Shown: one piece after another, positions 35,081-48,629 of the stretch
How the letters are laid out: each line of letters starts with the position of its first letter
How positions within the stretch are numbered: the stretch's first letter is position 1
From: Ceratodon purpureus
Lineage: Eukaryota; Streptophyta; Bryopsida; Pseudoditrichales; Ditrichaceae
Length of the DNA: 64,000 nucleotides
Assembly (NCBI GenBank): GCA_014871385.1
Contig: CM026432.1
Location: 885,194 to 949,193, forward strand
Reading direction: 5' to 3'
Notes under the pieces: model-generated
What the model was told of the DNA's origin: nothing
Seen by the model: the letters and a program-made list of their open reading frames with translations, nothing else
Database searches by the model: none
Made by a program: the position numbers and the translations under genes

Positions 35081-36510
35081 ACTTGGACACAACTTTACTA
35101 AAATTTCACTTGAACCAATGAGATGGAAGCATTAACAAGTTTTTTCATGATTTCTTTTGGATAAATCTAGAGTTTTGAATAGGTGTACCTTCACTTCAAA
35201 AATTTGTATAAAATTGCTTTAGCCTCCAAAATTTTTGATTCCAAGACCAAACACTTGGTCTCTGATTTGCTAACACATTCATGACTTCCCTTCATGCTCT
35301 TTGCACTCACACTCACAGGTTACCAATTCCCTTATACTGACATAAATGGGTGTTCATACCTTATTACCAAATTTGGCAGTTCTGTGTATCGGCCTCCCAT
35401 CAACCCTCCTAAAACCGACAGTCCCCAATTTCTGGCATATTTATGTTCAGATGTACACCTCAGACAGACAGAATCGGTATTGGGGGTACCGAGACGGGTT
35501 TGAACTCCAAACCTCCCAACACAGCATACCCAAAACCAACACAATCTCAAAATCATGGAATTCCTCCAGTAAAATCTATATAAAAGACAGATAGACTTCC
35601 CTGCAGAACACAATACCGGCTCCAAGATGAAGTGACGCCTTTGTGTACCTTGTGATCGACGCCCAATTCGACAACATCTCCATCGGATCATCCGCCCGAA
35701 GCCGACTCGATCGATCTCGATTAAACCACGATTAATCCAGATTAGGAAAGCAGATCAGATAACTCCGTTGCAGGCGCGTACAGTACAGTACCAGCAAAAG
35801 CACGAGAGTAATCCCTTCGCGAGAAAGATCTCCATTCGCGAGATTTCCAGTCTCCAGCGAGGCGGAGAGTGCCAATCCAGGAACTACGCTTGTTGCCGCT
35901 TTTGATCTGCTTTCTCTGCGGTCCACAAATGCCATCCCAGTCATTACACAAATTATGAATAACTCCACTCACTCCCTCCCTCCCATGGCCGCACATCGTC
36001 TGCTTGCATCTCACGGCAACCCATTTTTACTAAGTTACATCTCATGACTTTTCTTGAATCCTATCCAGTCTCTCCATCTTGCTGGGAATCGTTGTAACTA
36101 AGATACATACGTCGTGGTAAAGTTGTTCTTGAAGGTGGTGTCTGTGTTGGATAGATTGGACGAGCCCTAGTTTTGTTTTATCGTATTTTTTTTTTCAAAA
36201 CTGTTATCTTTGGTACCAGTGTGTTTCCATGCTTTTGGGATCCAATAGAAACAGTGAGGGTAGTCCAGGTGGGTGAGGGGGTGGGAGAGTGTTGATTATG
36301 AGCTCAGATCATCAGTTGGAAACTTAGCTGTACATGTGTGAGAGTTGAATCACGTTTTTGGTTTTGAGGTTTGGTTGTGAGTCTGTGTAGAAGGCTTGAC
36401 GAGGAGTGGGCTCTTGCTTGCTGGAGTTGAGAGTGGGTGAAGCGGTGGAGGTGGGAAGTGGGGCGTCGCGGGGATCAGTGAGGTAGGTGCGGGGAGTTTT
36501 TGCTGAAGAT
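35081..36510. other. Intergenic DNA, upstream of the DnaJ-type zinc-finger gene
   Basis: No confident gene. The last several hundred bases are likely promoter and leader of the gene starting at 36511. Confidence 0.4.
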
Positions 36511-38716
36511 ATGGCAGCGGCTGTATGGGACCTGCAGAGATGTACATTCTGTTGCAGTTGTGGGTCGTTAGCGTCGACGGCAGGGTGCAGCAGGGTTGAG
36601 CTTTCGGGTGTGGCGGGGCAGAGTCTCCGGTCTGGTTTCCCTGTTGGAGGATTGCTGAAGCTTAGTCTGAGGAGGCGTTTTGTGGGGAAGCAGCTGAGGA
36701 ATGGGGCAGTGACGAGGTTTGTTCTTGCTTCTAGGTTTTTGCGTGTGTAGGATGCAGGAGTGATGTATGTGAATTGGGTTTTGTGAGAGAAGGGTGCTGA
36801 GGGTGTCGTAAGCTTGTCCACGATTGAGTGGCCGGAAGTGGTTCGGTGGAAGGTATAGTCGGAAGTTGGAAGCTTATCAGTACGTGAAAGAGATATTAGT
36901 TAACATTTCTGAGTACCGTTTGCCGCGGAGTTGGCTTCGGGTTTATTGCCTTGTACATCTTATGTTTGTCCGCCATAGCTTGTGGTATATGAGGCGAATG
37001 GTTTTCAAGGGATGTAGTAAGGTTTGAAAGGATAAGCTTTGGCGAAATAAGGGAAATTCTTTGCTTGGCATACTTATAGAAGTTTAGATCTAGCAACTGG
37101 TCCTCTTTAGCTAAAACCGGCCTCCACAGTGGTTTCTTTGTTCAAAGTTAAGATCCTACAACGTGATTATCGTATTGGAGCTACTCGATACAGCAGTCTA
37201 CACATGTCCTTGTTAAAAGTTTCCTTTTTTGCGGTATTGTAGACCCTCTCCGGTGCACTTGTTTCTTCCATTTAATGCTTCTTTTGGCACTCATAATCCG
37301 TGGTTTGACTATCAGGTCGTTGTACTCTCCACTGGTTGAGAGTTTTGAAAATGCCAAGCGTAATTCATCTAATAACCTGAATTCTGAAAATAACCTAAAC
37401 GATTCTGGAGCATGGCGCACTTCCTCACCTACAGATACCCCAACTGAAGATCAGGAACAAGCTGGGCCTGTTGTTAATGAAGCAGAAGGTGGGGATGACA
37501 GTAACCAGTCCACACCTCAAGATCCCTCAACTGCTGCATATGGGGATGGAGCTCATGCTGAGAAATTAGCAGGTTAGTGACCATTTATTCATCAACTCAT
37601 TCACAAGCAGATATCATTTGTCAAGGCCATCCAGAGAGGAAGTTTTGCTGGTTGCCTATGAGACTCGATGAAACTGCGTTTCTAAGCTGTTGGCCTCTAA
37701 TTTTCTTTCAGACATTGGACATGATATTGATGTGAAGAAAGGTGCAAGAGGAAGAGCAAGAGCACGAGCTAGGCCACCCTCGATGTCATTATCACAAGGA
37801 TTCTCGTCAGTTGGAAGACGTGCAGTGTCTCACACAGTGGGTGCAGTCGGGCATCCTTTGAGGTCAAAGGTTCCAGGTATGAAATTGATACAGCTTAAAT
37901 CTTTTATTTATTTTGATACGGGAGTCATATCCCTGTTTACTATTTTTTCCTTTTCCCTTGCAAACTGTATTGCTTAGCGATAACTTCCTTGTTAGACCCG
38001 ATTGCATGCGCTTACGAACGCGTTGTGTTTACAGGGCCAATAGGCTTCGTTATGGCATTTGCAGTTGCAGTTCTTGGAGTGAAAACCGCTGTAGAGAAAC
38101 AAGGGTTGTTGCCTGGAACGCCACAGGTAATCACTTCGGCTTTTTTCCACCCAACTGTCATTGTTCTAGATACCTTATCTTGAGAGATTGTCGGCTTAGT
38201 ATAAGCATTGAGCGTTGGATTTCCCGATTCCATCAAGTCAGGCACTCGCAATCAGTCAATCCATTTCGTATGATTCTTGACAGCCGAACTATGGTTTGTG
38301 TGTTTCCCGTTGCAGAAAATTTGCGAAAAGTGTGATGGCTACGGAGTGCAACAGTGTCATGTTTGCAAAGGCAGAGGCGTTCTTACTTGGGAAGGAAAGC
38401 TTCTACACAAGAACGATCCTTGTCCGCTCTGCTTCGGACGCTGTGTGAAGAAGGTGGATCTCTTTCTCTTTCCTATCACTAATTGTGTTGTAACTAGAAG
38501 ATTTTCTTGTCTTCGGCATTCATGAAGTCATAGTGGTTGAATTTGTAGTACGTTCAATATTTAAGAAACAGTTCCATTTCCTTTATCCGGTAAACGTGAC
38601 TTATGCGCTTATTCCTGTGTTTTCAGTGTTCGAGCTGTGGGGGAATGAAGATAAAGAAAGGTCTACCGCCAGCTATGTCAGAGCCGCAACTTAAAGCGGG
38701 CTCAAACAGGAAATGA
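36511..38716 (+). CDS. Plastid-type membrane protein with DnaJ-like Cys-rich zinc finger
   Basis: Six exons: 36511-36716, 37316-37572, 37712-37876, 37996-38126, 38316-38453, 38627-38716. Phases close to 328 residues. The N terminus is Ser/Arg-rich and acid-poor, like a plastid transit peptide. A Ser/Thr/Glu-rich linker and an Arg-rich stretch (GARGRARARARP) follow. A probable membrane segment is at about 224-240 (GFVMAFAVAVLGV). The C terminus carries CxxC motifs at 256-259, 267-270, 289-292 and 300-303, the pattern of the DnaJ central zinc-binding domain, without a J domain. Related plant DnaJ-type zinc-finger proteins act in thylakoid assembly or thiol chemistry; the exact role here is unknown. 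The intron before the first zinc exon is phase 0. Confidence 0.85.
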
Positions 38717-41700
38717 GAATCAGAAGATGACTCTGGTTCGTTCATTGTCTTATGTACAATGCCATAGTAAATGTATATTATTGTATACGCCGATGTACGG
38801 CAGATTTATAGCTTGTGCAGCACACACGTATAGGATAGAATCATAGTATGCGTCTCTAGATTAGACGCGGTAAACATTCAAAGGCTTGAAAATCCGCTGA
38901 CGCTGAAGTCTGAAATAAACCTACATCAAGGGAGAATGCTAATTTTCCTTCTTGGTTGTAATTTCAATGACTATGCACATACTCATAATGTCTGGCATAC
39001 TCTTATGCAGTGCAAGCACCATATTTCATTCCTAGGCCTAAAAATTACACATCTTGGGCGAAGATGGTCATGAGGAAGAGCACCATATAAATGTCTAAAG
39101 TTTGCCATTATTTCTTTTTGCAATCCAGAATGCGAGGCTGGAGATGAACTTGCTCGTGCTTGCTTGCTCTTGCTTGGTTTTTAGCGCGTCTGAACTAGTG
39201 CTCTTTTTGGTCACTTAATGATGTTTCTGAAAACGGAATATATTTTAAGAGGTCGACTACAGAAGATTAGGGCTGTAGTGCTTTAATGGTTTATATGTTT
39301 CTGGATTTACGCTGTTTCTGCTTTAGTTTCATGACACTGATCCCAGCTTCGATTAACTCTAAATCAATGGGAACAGTGACCCAAGTAATGGTTTGTCGTT
39401 GAAAGATAATTATGGGAGCTGCATGCCTCTCTAGGTCTGTTGCTGTTTTCTTACACAGGATTAGCTATGGATGACACTCCTGTGTTCTCTGGTTTTGATC
39501 TTCACAGCTTGGCCCCCTTCTATCCAATCCAGAGTACTTGAAAATGGCAATGTTCACGAACCGGTCGAATGCTACGTTTCCTTGATGAGAAATTGGCTTT
39601 GTTGAGGTTACATGGTTTGGGCTGTTTTGCGAACTTATTTTCTCTTGGCATTACTCAGGACTTAGGCCGTGAATCAAGTGGGATTCTATGAATCACCTCC
39701 AAACAGGAAGAAATTAGCTCTGGTATCAGTATTGTAAGCTGCCTTTTCAACGGATGGCTGATTTGATAATCTGCGGTAAGCACACTTTCATTGATGATTG
39801 TTGCTATCTGAACTTTCTTGGAAATCTTAGGAAGGATGTACGTCATTTGATTATCCTTAGACCAGCTTTGAGACATAAATTTATTTCATTCGATTCATTG
39901 ATCTAGGAGCAATGTTGACCAATTCAGAGATATATCGCTGTTCCAACGCAATCGTCAGCATTTCAAAACCATCAGGAGATGGGCAATGAAGTCCACCGAG
40001 GTGTTTCTTGGTTCAACAAACGAGTCTAATGCAGCAATATATCATACATCAATTGAGACACGGTCTCAGGTTTTCTCAGCGACATCCAGTGTTGAGTCTG
40101 AAAACATCAATTTTGGTAGCGTTTGAGATATTGAAGTGGGTTTAGTGACAGCTTGCCAGAGATCGTCAATGAGGTGGTGGAGGAAAATTAAGACAAATGG
40201 TTCTACTGGAGCAGGTGGTTGGATGGGTCAATGCTAGGCATCTTTGATGCAATGTGCCAGTGGCGACACGGTCCAAGTGGATTCTTTAAGTTTGCCCTTG
40301 TATGACTCTACCCTACACCCGATTGCAATGCAAATACCTAGCTTTGTCTGATCAGTGGAGGCACTCGTTGATGGAGGAATTGGAAGCCATGAGATTGCAA
40401 TTAGGGCTCGTACTAAGGGAAAGGAGAGCGCGTGATGGTGAGGGCCCCGGGATGGAATTAGCATAATGTGCTTCGGAAATAACTGTATGGAGAAAGTGGG
40501 GCAGGAGGCCTACAAAGTTTCAAAAGGAAAAAGTGGATCTACAATTTGGGGGTAGATATTAGCAAAGGGAAACCAAAGGACGAAGGCAGAGATGACGTTA
40601 AAAATGGGGCTGATGGCCATGTTACGGTACTTTTGTCTAAACATGTTGAGTCCTGACACCCGAGAGGCTCAACATGCAAAGCATGGGATGATTCGGTAAG
40701 AGTACAATTATGCTAGGTCTAGCACGTACCACAAACATTCAAACGTACATTTCCTTTACTCTTGCCTTACTCTGACAAATTATCCCCTACAAAGAATCGG
40801 AGATAGAATATCAATCAGCATGTGTCGAACCACTGAAGTAGCAACGTTGGAAACACACTAAAAAATATGTAGTTTCTCTGGACTCTAACTACCACCAGAG
40901 ATAAAATCAAACAAGTTAAAATAAAAGTACGAATTGAGTCAAGCATCAAAATCTCAAGTAGATGCGGATAATGTGGAAACTACAGGAATATGAGGGAGTC
41001 GGGACAGGGAGTCGCGGCGGGACAGGCAGTGGGAGTGGGAGTGGGACAGGGAGTGGGAGTGAGTGGGCAGCATCCTCTCCTGCTGTGTCACTGATTCCAG
41101 ATTCCCAATAAGAGCCATGCTAGAGCACTGACAACGAAGTTGAAGCAATCCGACAAGGGAGCGACATCAGTTTTTTAGGTTAAATGAATCGGATAAGAGC
41201 AATTTGTTTAAACTTTAGCTGATCGACCTACTAATACCGCAACTACAAAATTAGCGCTTTCGGTATAAAAAGACACATAGACAAGCTTCAGTCTCATCTC
41301 CACCAAAGTGCCGATTGTCATGTAATCACTTCCATCGCAATCTTCTTGCCTCAAAGACTTCCATCGCACAGGAGCAGCAGGATCGGGACCAGGCAGCAGA
41401 GCTTTTGAGCTTCTCGTGATCAAAGAGGAAGGTGAGAGCTCATGAATCACTTGAGAGTGGCGTTACGAGACCTGGGTCATGCAGCTTGTGGGGTGTGGTT
41501 CCGTTGTTTGTGGTGCCGTGGCATGTGTACTTGAGTTTCTTGGAACACACATGAGCTCTGTGTTGCATGAGCGTCTTTATGATCGTCTTGTGCCTTCGTG
41601 ATCCGTGTTGTTGTGCATGTTGGGTTAGTCTTCCTTTAATCCTGTACAGATTGCGTGGTGTCCCACGTAAGTTTCCCAACGATCCTAATTTGGTTAGTCC

Positions 41701-42138
41701 AGCAACGTACCTTGACCATGGAGGTGATAGTTTACAGACTAGGTCTTTGTGGAGGATATCAAGCGTTTGTGTTTTCGGTTTTGAGTTTTTTCGTGTATGA
41801 AGTTGAAAACCAATGATACACGAATCAGTTTTCAGAGTTGGAGGTTATGATGGATCCGATCGTTTGATGCAACATCTCTCGTCTTTTTATCTCTGTATTT
41901 CGGTCTAGGATTCAGTTTTAGCACTTGTTCACGATAGCCGGTGGTTTCTCATGTCCCCAATGAGGCTGTGTGCCAAAAGGAGACTCGATTTGGGTTCACT
42001 ACTATAGCGGTCAGTGACACATCCATTGTTCGTACACCAATTGAATCACGAAAACAGTTGTGATGGCTAATTTCAAGTTTACAATCCTTTGTTGAACTTG
42101 TAACTTGGTTGTTGATGCTTTTCATGGTATTTGCAGAA
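38717..42138. other. Intergenic DNA, leader side of the SMP-30 gene
   Basis: An open plus-strand frame at 39902-40126 (72 codons) has protein-like composition (SIETRSQVFSATSSVESENI), but no start or splice partner was found. A GGGAGT-type imperfect repeat occupies about 40997-41070. Just before the SMP-30 start, a branch-like and acceptor-like sequence ends in TTTGCAG at 42136, so that gene probably has an upstream leader exon here. Nothing else was recognised. Confidence 0.4.
40997..41070. repeat. Imperfect GGGAGT/GGGACA simple repeat
   Basis: Repeated six-base units of form GGGAGT, GGGACA and close variants run along the plus strand (purine-rich) for about 75 bp. Confidence 0.7.
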
Positions 42139-43372
42139 ATGGCAGAAGCGGCAGAAGTGGCAAAAGTGCCAGAAGCGCCAGAAGCGCCAGAAGTAGCAGA
42201 AGTAACAAAGGTGGCCGAAGTGGCACCTACCAAGTGTTGTGATCCGAAGATCACTACGTTCTATGAAGCCGGTGCGGTTGTCGGTAAGGGTGGCATTTGG
42301 GACCCTGAGACCGAGAACTATTACTACACCGACATCACCGGGATGACTATCCATATCCTGCACGTTCCGACACAAAAGCGGAAGGATTACAAACTGGACA
42401 CTCAAGTTGGGTCCATGGCCTTGATAGAGGGGGGCGAGGGGCTTGTGCTGGCATTCGAAGATGGCTTTGCCAAGTGGAACTTCTCGGAGGAGAAGTTTAC
42501 TGTTTTGGCCACCCCTTACGGCGTGAACAGCGGCTGGCGCATGAACGATGGTGCTTGTGATTCCAAGGGCCGGTTCTGGGCCGGCAGGTTGTTCAAGACA
42601 GACGAGAGCAAGCCAGGAGAGATCTACAGACTGGAGACTGATGGCAAGACTGCCACCAAGGTCATTGACGACATTTGTTGCACCAATGGCCTGTTGTGGA
42701 GTCCTGACAACAAGCTCCTGTAAGTTACATAACCCCTTCACAAATCCTTTCTGAAATTCCTGTAAACTCTACTAGAAATGACATGTGGCTTCCTTTTCAA
42801 AATCAAAACTTAGAATTCATGTGAATAATCTACTGGACATAAATTGAATAAGGATCATTGAGATGTAAAAGATTTTTTCCTTTTTGATGCTTGTGGGAAT
42901 AAAATTAAGTCCATTTGTGTGCGTGTGGGGGATGGTTGTGAACTTGTGAAGGTACTGTGGCGACAGCACATTGAAGAAGATCTTTGTGTGGGACTATGAT
43001 GAAGAGTCGGGAACTCCAAGCAACCGTCGTCTGTTCTTGGACACAGCTTCGTTGTTTGACGGAGTGCCGGATGGAGCCAACATTGACAAAGAAGGCTACT
43101 TGTGGGTGTGTTTCTTCGATGGGAATAAGTTGGTGCGCATCTCACCCGACGCTAAGCCCGTCTGCACTATTGACATGCCTGTGAAGAGACCGACTCAACC
43201 TGCGTGGTATGGTGAAAATCTCGATGAGTTTCTCGTGACCTCTGCAAGCCTGGGAGTTGATATGAACGAGTGGCCTCTCAGTGGCCATATATTCCATCTG
43301 AAGCCTGGAGCACAGGGCCAGTTGAAGGCTAAGTATCATTGCGAAAAGACATTGCCGGAAAAATTGCCTTAG
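42139..43372 (+). CDS. SMP-30/gluconolactonase-like protein
   Basis: Two exons, 42139-42719 and 42952-43372, join in phase 2 to give 333 residues. The fold is the six-bladed propeller of SMP-30/gluconolactonase/LRE enzymes. Family landmarks are GGIWDPETENYYYTDI (first metal-ligand Glu region), GWRMNDGACDSKGRFWAG (Asn/Asp ligand region), NGLLWSPDNKLLYCGDS, and GVPDGANIDKEGYLWVCF with a further Asp. Such proteins are calcium- or zinc-dependent lactonases; the substrate is unknown. The first 30 residues are an unusual run of short Ala/Glu/Val/Pro repeats (EVAKVPEAPEAPEVAEV). The start ATG lies three bases after a TTTGCAG acceptor, implying an upstream leader exon. The frame is open through that intron, so an earlier start cannot be excluded. 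Confidence 0.9.
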
Positions 43373-44293
43373 ATGATGGATGCATTCAACAGGACTTGTA
43401 TAAGAGGCCTGCGAAGAGTATGCAGGGGCAAGTACATCGGTATATAGGTAGTGTGTAAGCTCGATTTTAGTTACAATCCAATCCTACTGGCTTCCAGTAT
43501 TCAGGTGTAGTGATATTGCATTTTGAGGATAATTTTTGTGATTGCATAAAGCTTTGTGAAACCTTTTGGCTTGATAAAGTATGACCTTAAATGCAGGACA
43601 CCTTACAACAAGTTACATGACTGAGTTGAATGACACCCTATTTCAAAAGAAAAAAACGATATGCCAACAGTACACTATACCTGGTTCGAAAGAGACTATG
43701 TTTTTGATGCTATTCTGTGACAGGCTACAGCCATGTTTTTTTATCTAAGATTAGAGGGTGATCATCTGTGCCTGAGGAAATGTGAAGGAAACAAATATAT
43801 TATCTTCACAAAATCTGTGAATTGAATATGGGTATTCACCTCCACCTTGCATTGCAGTCGACTACGAATAGTGTACTGTAAAATCCAAATCACACATCCC
43901 TAACATGGAAAGGATGATGGCTCTATGGATATCCTAAAAATGACAAGAATTGCTTCTGGTAGCCCCAACGGTGGCGCATGACATGAGTTTGCTTGAATCT
44001 CATTTAGAATCAATGTTCCTTTTACAAATTGTTTCCAAATTTGATGTACTATACAGCGAGGGTGTTGTAAAAGCTGTTCCCGGGACATCACTACATGCGA
44101 AAGAATAAATACTATCTAATATTCACTTCTGTGATAAATACCAAAACCAACCTTATGTTGAATCCTAGCCAGATGAATCAAAAACGATAGGACAAATCAA
44201 CGTCTTCATCCAGCACTAGCATTGCTTCTTCGTTAATGCTGTTCGGTTATATGCTTTCCCGAGAAGCTCCCCGTAGTGCTGTCAACCGAAAAG
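43373..44293. other. Convergent intergenic region
   Basis: This contains the 3' ends of the SMP-30 gene (+) and the phosphoglycerate mutase gene (-). No coding signal. Confidence 0.5.
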
Positions 44294-46781
44294 TTAAACC
44301 GAAGTAGTACTTGTGTTCATAGCCATGTAGTGCTTGATAACGCCCATCATCTCGCTCCCCGTAAACCGCCCAAGACACCCCCGAGCTGCCGCAGTTTCAC
44401 CAAATCTTGCCACAGAGTCACCGGCAACAGCCTTCATACTACCTGAGCTCTCGTCAACAACAATAGTAGCCTTCGCGGCGTCGGCAGCTTGAGGCAAATT
44501 AAAAGGGGTCAGATCAGTAGACAGGACCACATGCTCGCCACCTTTAGCCTTGACAAAATCTTTCACTTGGCAAATGGTGAATGGCACAGGCTCGTAGCTG
44601 TGGTCTCCGTACTCCACGGGTGTGGAATGATCGCCAGTAATGCAAATTGAGTATTGCACTCCCCCTTCTTTCTCCGCTTCCCACAAAAGACGCGCCAGTT
44701 GGGCAACCATGGTGTCTACTGCCTCGAATGCCTTCACTTTCAGCTTCATTGCCTTGTCGTGTCCACAGTCATCAATTGCCTGTAGTCACCAAATATTGAT
44801 CACAGTTGCCTTTGTCAAACATTGCTCCTTATATGATTGAGCAGACTTGCAAAAGAAGGATTAATTCTGGATGCCTACGGTTCACCAGGCACCTTCGAAG
44901 TTAAAACAGTGAGGACCCTGGAAAGTACAAGGAAGAGTTTTGCCCCACAAGGTTACCTTGACATGTAAAAAACCAAAGTCGTAACCACCCGCAAATCCTG
45001 GTTTAGGGTCTTCTTCGCCAGGAACGAAAACGTTGGGCGGAGGGGTCAAAGGAGCGGCCAACGCTTTTGCTATGGCAGTGGCCTTGTTAGTGAGGAGCGT
45101 TCTGTAATCACCTGTAGTACCTGGTGCTTCTAGGATGTCAATCCCGAGCGACAGCCCAAGTCCGGCAATAATCTTCGTTGGTGCAACCATGCATGGTCGC
45201 AGCCCTTGAACCTCCATGAAGGTTGGAACCTGTTCAGAAAAAAAGAAAAAGAAAAACCTCTCAGAAGTCATTCTCCTGTCACTCTCCTGAATTGCAGATG
45301 ATCGAGAAACACAAACACGCAAATTCGGGGGAAGGGGAAGATGGGAAGGGGTTAATGATTTACATCAATGCGGATACCACAGCCTCGCAGAAGGACGAGA
45401 TTCGCAATAGCCTTGCCCTCCTTTAGACGCTCGGCGTTCAGGGGATGCGATCGCAAGATCCCACGAATCACGTCAGAAAGCTCGTTCACGACATTGGCAG
45501 TGTGTGCTGCCTCCTTGGTGTCGTCCAGTGGCTTCACCTTAAGCAGCAAACGGTGGTCCTTCAAAGGATCAGATCCTGAGATGTTGCCACTCAACCCAGG
45601 TCCGCTCACCACCACTCCACATCTGTGCTCAGTTGCATACCTGCCCATATCCACATGTAGACAACGTTATGTAATGGACGCTCCGGCACACACAACTCTC
45701 GATGACCCAACATCATTGCTACTCTACTACCTCCCAGAGATCACATTGCAAAATGCCATGGAGAAATTAAAATACGACCATCCTCTTTAAAAAAATCCCC
45801 TGAAATTCCTTGAAAATTTATATCGTATTAGAATCCAATCCATCAAGAATTCACCGAATATCGATTAAAGATTCATGTTCAACATCATCACTAAAAAAAC
45901 GATTTAAAAATCAGCAATTCAATAGGAGAATCACGATATAAAAACATAATTTGCAACAAATAATTCGCACCTCACAGAAACTTTGTACTCAGGATATGAC
46001 GGCAGCTTCAGGCCATTGAGAGCAGCACACAGAATCGGGCCAGGCCCTTCGAAATGCCGATCCGCTCGCCGGCTTGTCACCACTCCTGACTCCTCATCTA
46101 TGGTTGCAAAGTTACTCTGCCAACAACACATCCACATTCAACAAAAAATCCCCTCAAAGTCAAATTCAAAAAAAAAAAAAAAACAACCAATGCAACGACA
46201 TCTGCTACATCCCACCACAACGATAGTAATAAGCTAAAAACGCAGTCTACATTCTTCCCAACAAAAGAGACCTTTCACCAACCCGCTGATCCACTCAGGA
46301 CAACCATCTCGCGTCCCAAAACCCAGAGACCCCTAAACTCAAAACAACCAATTCGCAGCGAGTTCTGAGTCTTAAGGTTAGCCCTTTCCGGACTCCACTC
46401 CAACAAACACTCACTGCTCAATGAAAGCTCATCTCCACAACTCGAGCATATCCTAGAGTACATAGACTACATTACCTTGAAGGCGATATCGCCCGGGACC
46501 ATCGCCAACCCAGCACCCAAAGACTCGAACGCGCCGCGCCCGCGGTAGTAGATCCGGGGGTTGTACCCGAGCAACGACAGATGTGCAGTGTCGCTCCCGC
46601 ATCCAAGCCCCGGCTCCACGGGATCCATCAGCCCGCTCACGCCCCCGCTCGCAAGCGCATCCAAGTTGGGCGTCTTCGCAGCCTCGGCTGGGGACTTGAA
46701 CCCCAGCGAGGGGATGCCCACATCGCCCAGCCCATCCACCAAGATGAACGCCACCCGCGACTTCACTCCCGCTTCCCCCAT
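44294..46781 (-). CDS. Cofactor-independent phosphoglycerate mutase, ApgM type
   Basis: Five exons on the minus strand: 46781-46476, 46116-45971, 45640-45364, 45229-44957 and 44779-44294. The product has 495 residues. It belongs to the alkaline-phosphatase-like ApgM family (archaeal-type iPGM), found in plants beside the classical enzyme. Visible landmarks are LVDGLGD with metal ligand Asp16, LDALASGGVSGLMDPV, and the phosphorylatable Ser63 in GLGCGSDTAHLSLLGYNP. Near the C terminus are the second metal site DDCGHDKA (337-342) and the closing metal motif TGDHSTPVEYGDHSYEPVPF (Asp384, His385). It should interconvert 3- and 2-phosphoglycerate in glycolysis, probably in the cytosol. The open frame extends upstream of the first ATG without another ATG, so the start at 46781 is preferred. 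Confidence 0.93.
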
Positions 46782-48629
46782 CGCGACCACAATTCCTTCC
46801 TGCGACGAGAGAGATGTGAGGATGGCGCCGGATACGCAAATTTGAGCGGAATTGCGAGCGGTTTCGGGGGTGGGTCGGGAGCCGGATGGATCTGCGAAGC
46901 GTGGCGAAGCGCTGCGATGCGAGACTCGTTCAATTCGCTCCGCTCGTGGCGATCCTCGTGCTTGCGCGTGCGCTACAGCGCGCGCTCCTCGTCTTCCTGT
47001 TCCTCGGCTTCTGCGATTGTCGACCTCGCACCCTCGGTCGTAGAGCGTCTATTCTGGGACCGCGTGGGAGTGTATGACCGTGCTCGGATCTTGGTGCGTA
47101 CAACTCTGGAAGGACCAAAACCAAGATGTGTTCAAATATGTATGTAGGTTATGTAGTTATGACAACAGAAAGGAAAAGCATGATGTTTAGAGAGTATTTA
47201 TGGGTTTCAATTTCAAAGAGTATTTTTTTCATGGATCTAGAAGTGTTTAACTTTAAGAATTGCCTAAAATTTAAATGTTTATTTTTAGTAGTTTTGATTT
47301 AATTGGTTTCATTAAATGTGTTAAGATATAGAAAGAGAAAATTTGGGGTGATTAGAACAGCATTGCTTCTGTCAAATAGTGATTTTTTTAAACATAAAGA
47401 TTTTATTGAAGTGTTTTACTTTGAAAGAATCTCATATGTAAAGTTTTACTTTAATTGAAAAATTCAAATTGGGTTCAAAAGTAGAGTTGATTTTCTAACA
47501 AAAAAGAAATTTTTAAGTCCGAGGTAGCATATATGAAAAGGGGAGCAACTAGAAAATTGTTGCTTGGAAACTTGGAAGTTCATTTCTTTTATATTGCAAT
47601 TGTTTATATCACCAAAATAGGCTAATCTACATGAACGTCCATCATTATTAGTTATTTTTGAGATATTTTGACACACTAAACTTTTGAAGCACTATTGGAA
47701 GCCATTATCTTCATTATCATTGGTATTTAAAAGGTGTAATAGTAACGAGGTTTAAATTCTTACAAATATAAAATTGATATGATAAGGAACTTTATAATAA
47801 ATTTTGGAATTTTAATGCACATTCTTGCTGTTGTAGGCTTCCACGTGTCAATGTTAAAAATATCAATATAGATGACAAACATAATTGATATATTTTCTTT
47901 AGAATTCAAAGCATTTCTGCATTGTAAAATAATGAAGTCAACAAGGCTACATATGGGCTGATTTTTCATCTGTAAAGAATTTGATGTAATTTCTCATCCA
48001 TCTACTAATTTTTGTTTGTAATTGAACCACATATTTTACCATGTAAATCATGTACCTAATTGTTAGAAAAAAGGTGAGATACTAGGGGAATCTTTAAGTG
48101 GCAAAACACATGTCTCTACAATAACTCTAAGCTACATGTACTAGATAATAACTAGAATTATACAACACTCGCTTGACAGTTGGTTTGAAATCAGAAATAA
48201 AGTGCACACTTGGGCGGATTCTTCGACATGCCATATAAATGTGCATCGAAATTGTTTAATTTTTAAGTGGCAGACTATATGACGAAATTCATAGTTGCAT
48301 AAGATGAACTACCTTCCTCTCAACAAAACGTTGTTAGTAACACGAGCCTAAGATAAATTGATTATATTTTGCCGAGTGTTACTGTAACACAGACATAATC
48401 AAATACCAGCAATGATACAATCTTCAAAGAGAAACAGTAACCAATTCACCAAATGCAACTGATTCTAGAACCAAATTTAACAGCAATTCTAAAATTTTAA
48501 AATATATTCACATATGAACAGCCCTGAAATGACACCAAGGCTGGCAAACAACAAACTCTCACAATATAACAAATGCTGCACAGAAGAATTCTCTCCTTAA
48601 CTTACATAGGGACTCAAACAGCCTTTTAC
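46782..48629. other. Intergenic DNA between phosphoglycerate mutase and aldo-keto reductase
   Basis: About 46782-47110 is GC-rich and is probably the promoter and leader of the phosphoglycerate mutase gene. The rest is AT-rich with no gene seen. The last part holds the 3' untranslated region of the aldo-keto reductase gene. Confidence 0.45.

Noticed and set aside
35332-36014. Minus-strand frames upstream of the DnaJ-type gene
   Set aside because: Composition is not convincing and no consistent exon structure or family was found.
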